A stretch of 59,443 nucleotides of DNA from the NCBI GenBank assembly GCA_024401495.1, contig JAKSKW010000010.1:1-59443 (forward strand). Reading direction: 5' to 3'. Positions within the stretch are counted from its first letter, which is position 1, and every line of letters begins with the position of its first letter. Below the pieces are notes generated by a model. That model was not told the DNA's origin. It did no database searches and saw only the letters and a list, made by a program, of their open reading frames with translations. Source of the stretch: Paludibacteraceae bacterium. GTDB taxonomy: Bacteria > Bacteroidota > Bacteroidia > Bacteroidales > Paludibacteraceae. The translations under genes were made by a program, and so were the position numbers. Shown here piece by piece: positions 59,419 to 59,443 of the stretch.

Positions 59419-59443
59419 AAAGCGGCGGCTACCTACTCTCCCG
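59419..59443 (-). rRNA. rrf: 5S rRNA, 3' end only (partial)
   Basis: The minus strand starts CGGGAGAGTAGGTAGCCGCC, the conserved 3' portion of bacterial 5S rRNA (GGGAGAGTAGG..GCCGCC). The rest of the gene and presumably the rRNA operon lie beyond the right edge. Confidence 0.85.

Overview
The window comes from a member of the Bacteroidales (phylum Bacteroidota). Four kinds of evidence agree. Promoters have the phylum-specific form: a -7 box TAnnTTTG, often with TTTG or TTGT 18-21 bases upstream. Secreted proteins end in type IX secretion (T9SS) sorting domains of type A and type B. There is a type V (FimA/Mfa-like) pilus locus of lipoproteins. Genes are arranged in ways familiar from this group (rhomboid-rhomboid-EEP, DUF3575-DUF5119-fimbrillins, PASTA-rluD). 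No base in the window fixes the genus; a gut or rumen organism is plausible from the secreted mannanase.

Layout. 1-3.3 kb: the 5' part of a large secreted protein (minus strand), then a tRNA-Phe/Val/Val cluster. 3.4-6.1 kb: a three-gene minus-strand operon of two rhomboid proteases and a membrane EEP-family hydrolase. 6.2-16.3 kb: a plus-strand run with a T9SS-exported trypsin-like protease, a small secreted protein, a 1348-residue adhesin-like protein with a type B sorting domain, and three tandem membrane proteins that combine a TerB-like region with a C-terminal J domain. 16.4-23.9 kb: aguB, an outer-membrane barrel protein, an RHS remnant, lrgAB, PBP1A with a truncated glycosyltransferase paralogue, and a guanine-deaminase-like gene. 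24-30.8 kb (minus): a decayed two-gene cassette, a GH5 mannanase, two paralogous secreted proteins and an LTA-synthase-like transferase. 30.9-36.4 kb (plus): a C10 cysteine peptidase, tadA, an RHH/AlbA_2 divergent pair and a GT2 glycosyltransferase. 36.5-37.6 kb: a REP-associated type Y1 transposase fused to a DprA-like domain. 37.8-48.6 kb (minus): the pilus locus. 49.1-49.6 kb: a second Y1 transposase bracketed by REP-like elements. 49.9-59.4 kb: tRNA-Arg, miaB, a PASTA protein, rluD, a lipoprotein, mutS, a surface glycan-binding protein, and the 3' end of a 5S rRNA with its terminator, marking an rRNA operon that enters from the right.

Most noteworthy points: (1) a REP-like repeat family (34.4, 48.9 and 49.6 kb) whose hairpin arms differ but remain complementary, two copies bracketing a Y1 transposase; (2) a second Y1 transposase with a DprA/SLOG-like C-terminal domain and a palindrome inside its reading frame; (3) the triple TerB-J membrane protein cluster with homogenised C-termini directly behind a T9SS adhesin operon; (4) a standalone, truncated PBP1A glycosyltransferase paralogue; (5) a MITE-like repeat found immediately after stop codons, which brackets PBP1A; (6) acidic, calcium-loop-like inserts near the C-terminus of two fimbrillins. 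Family assignments come from reading motifs by eye; no database search was run.
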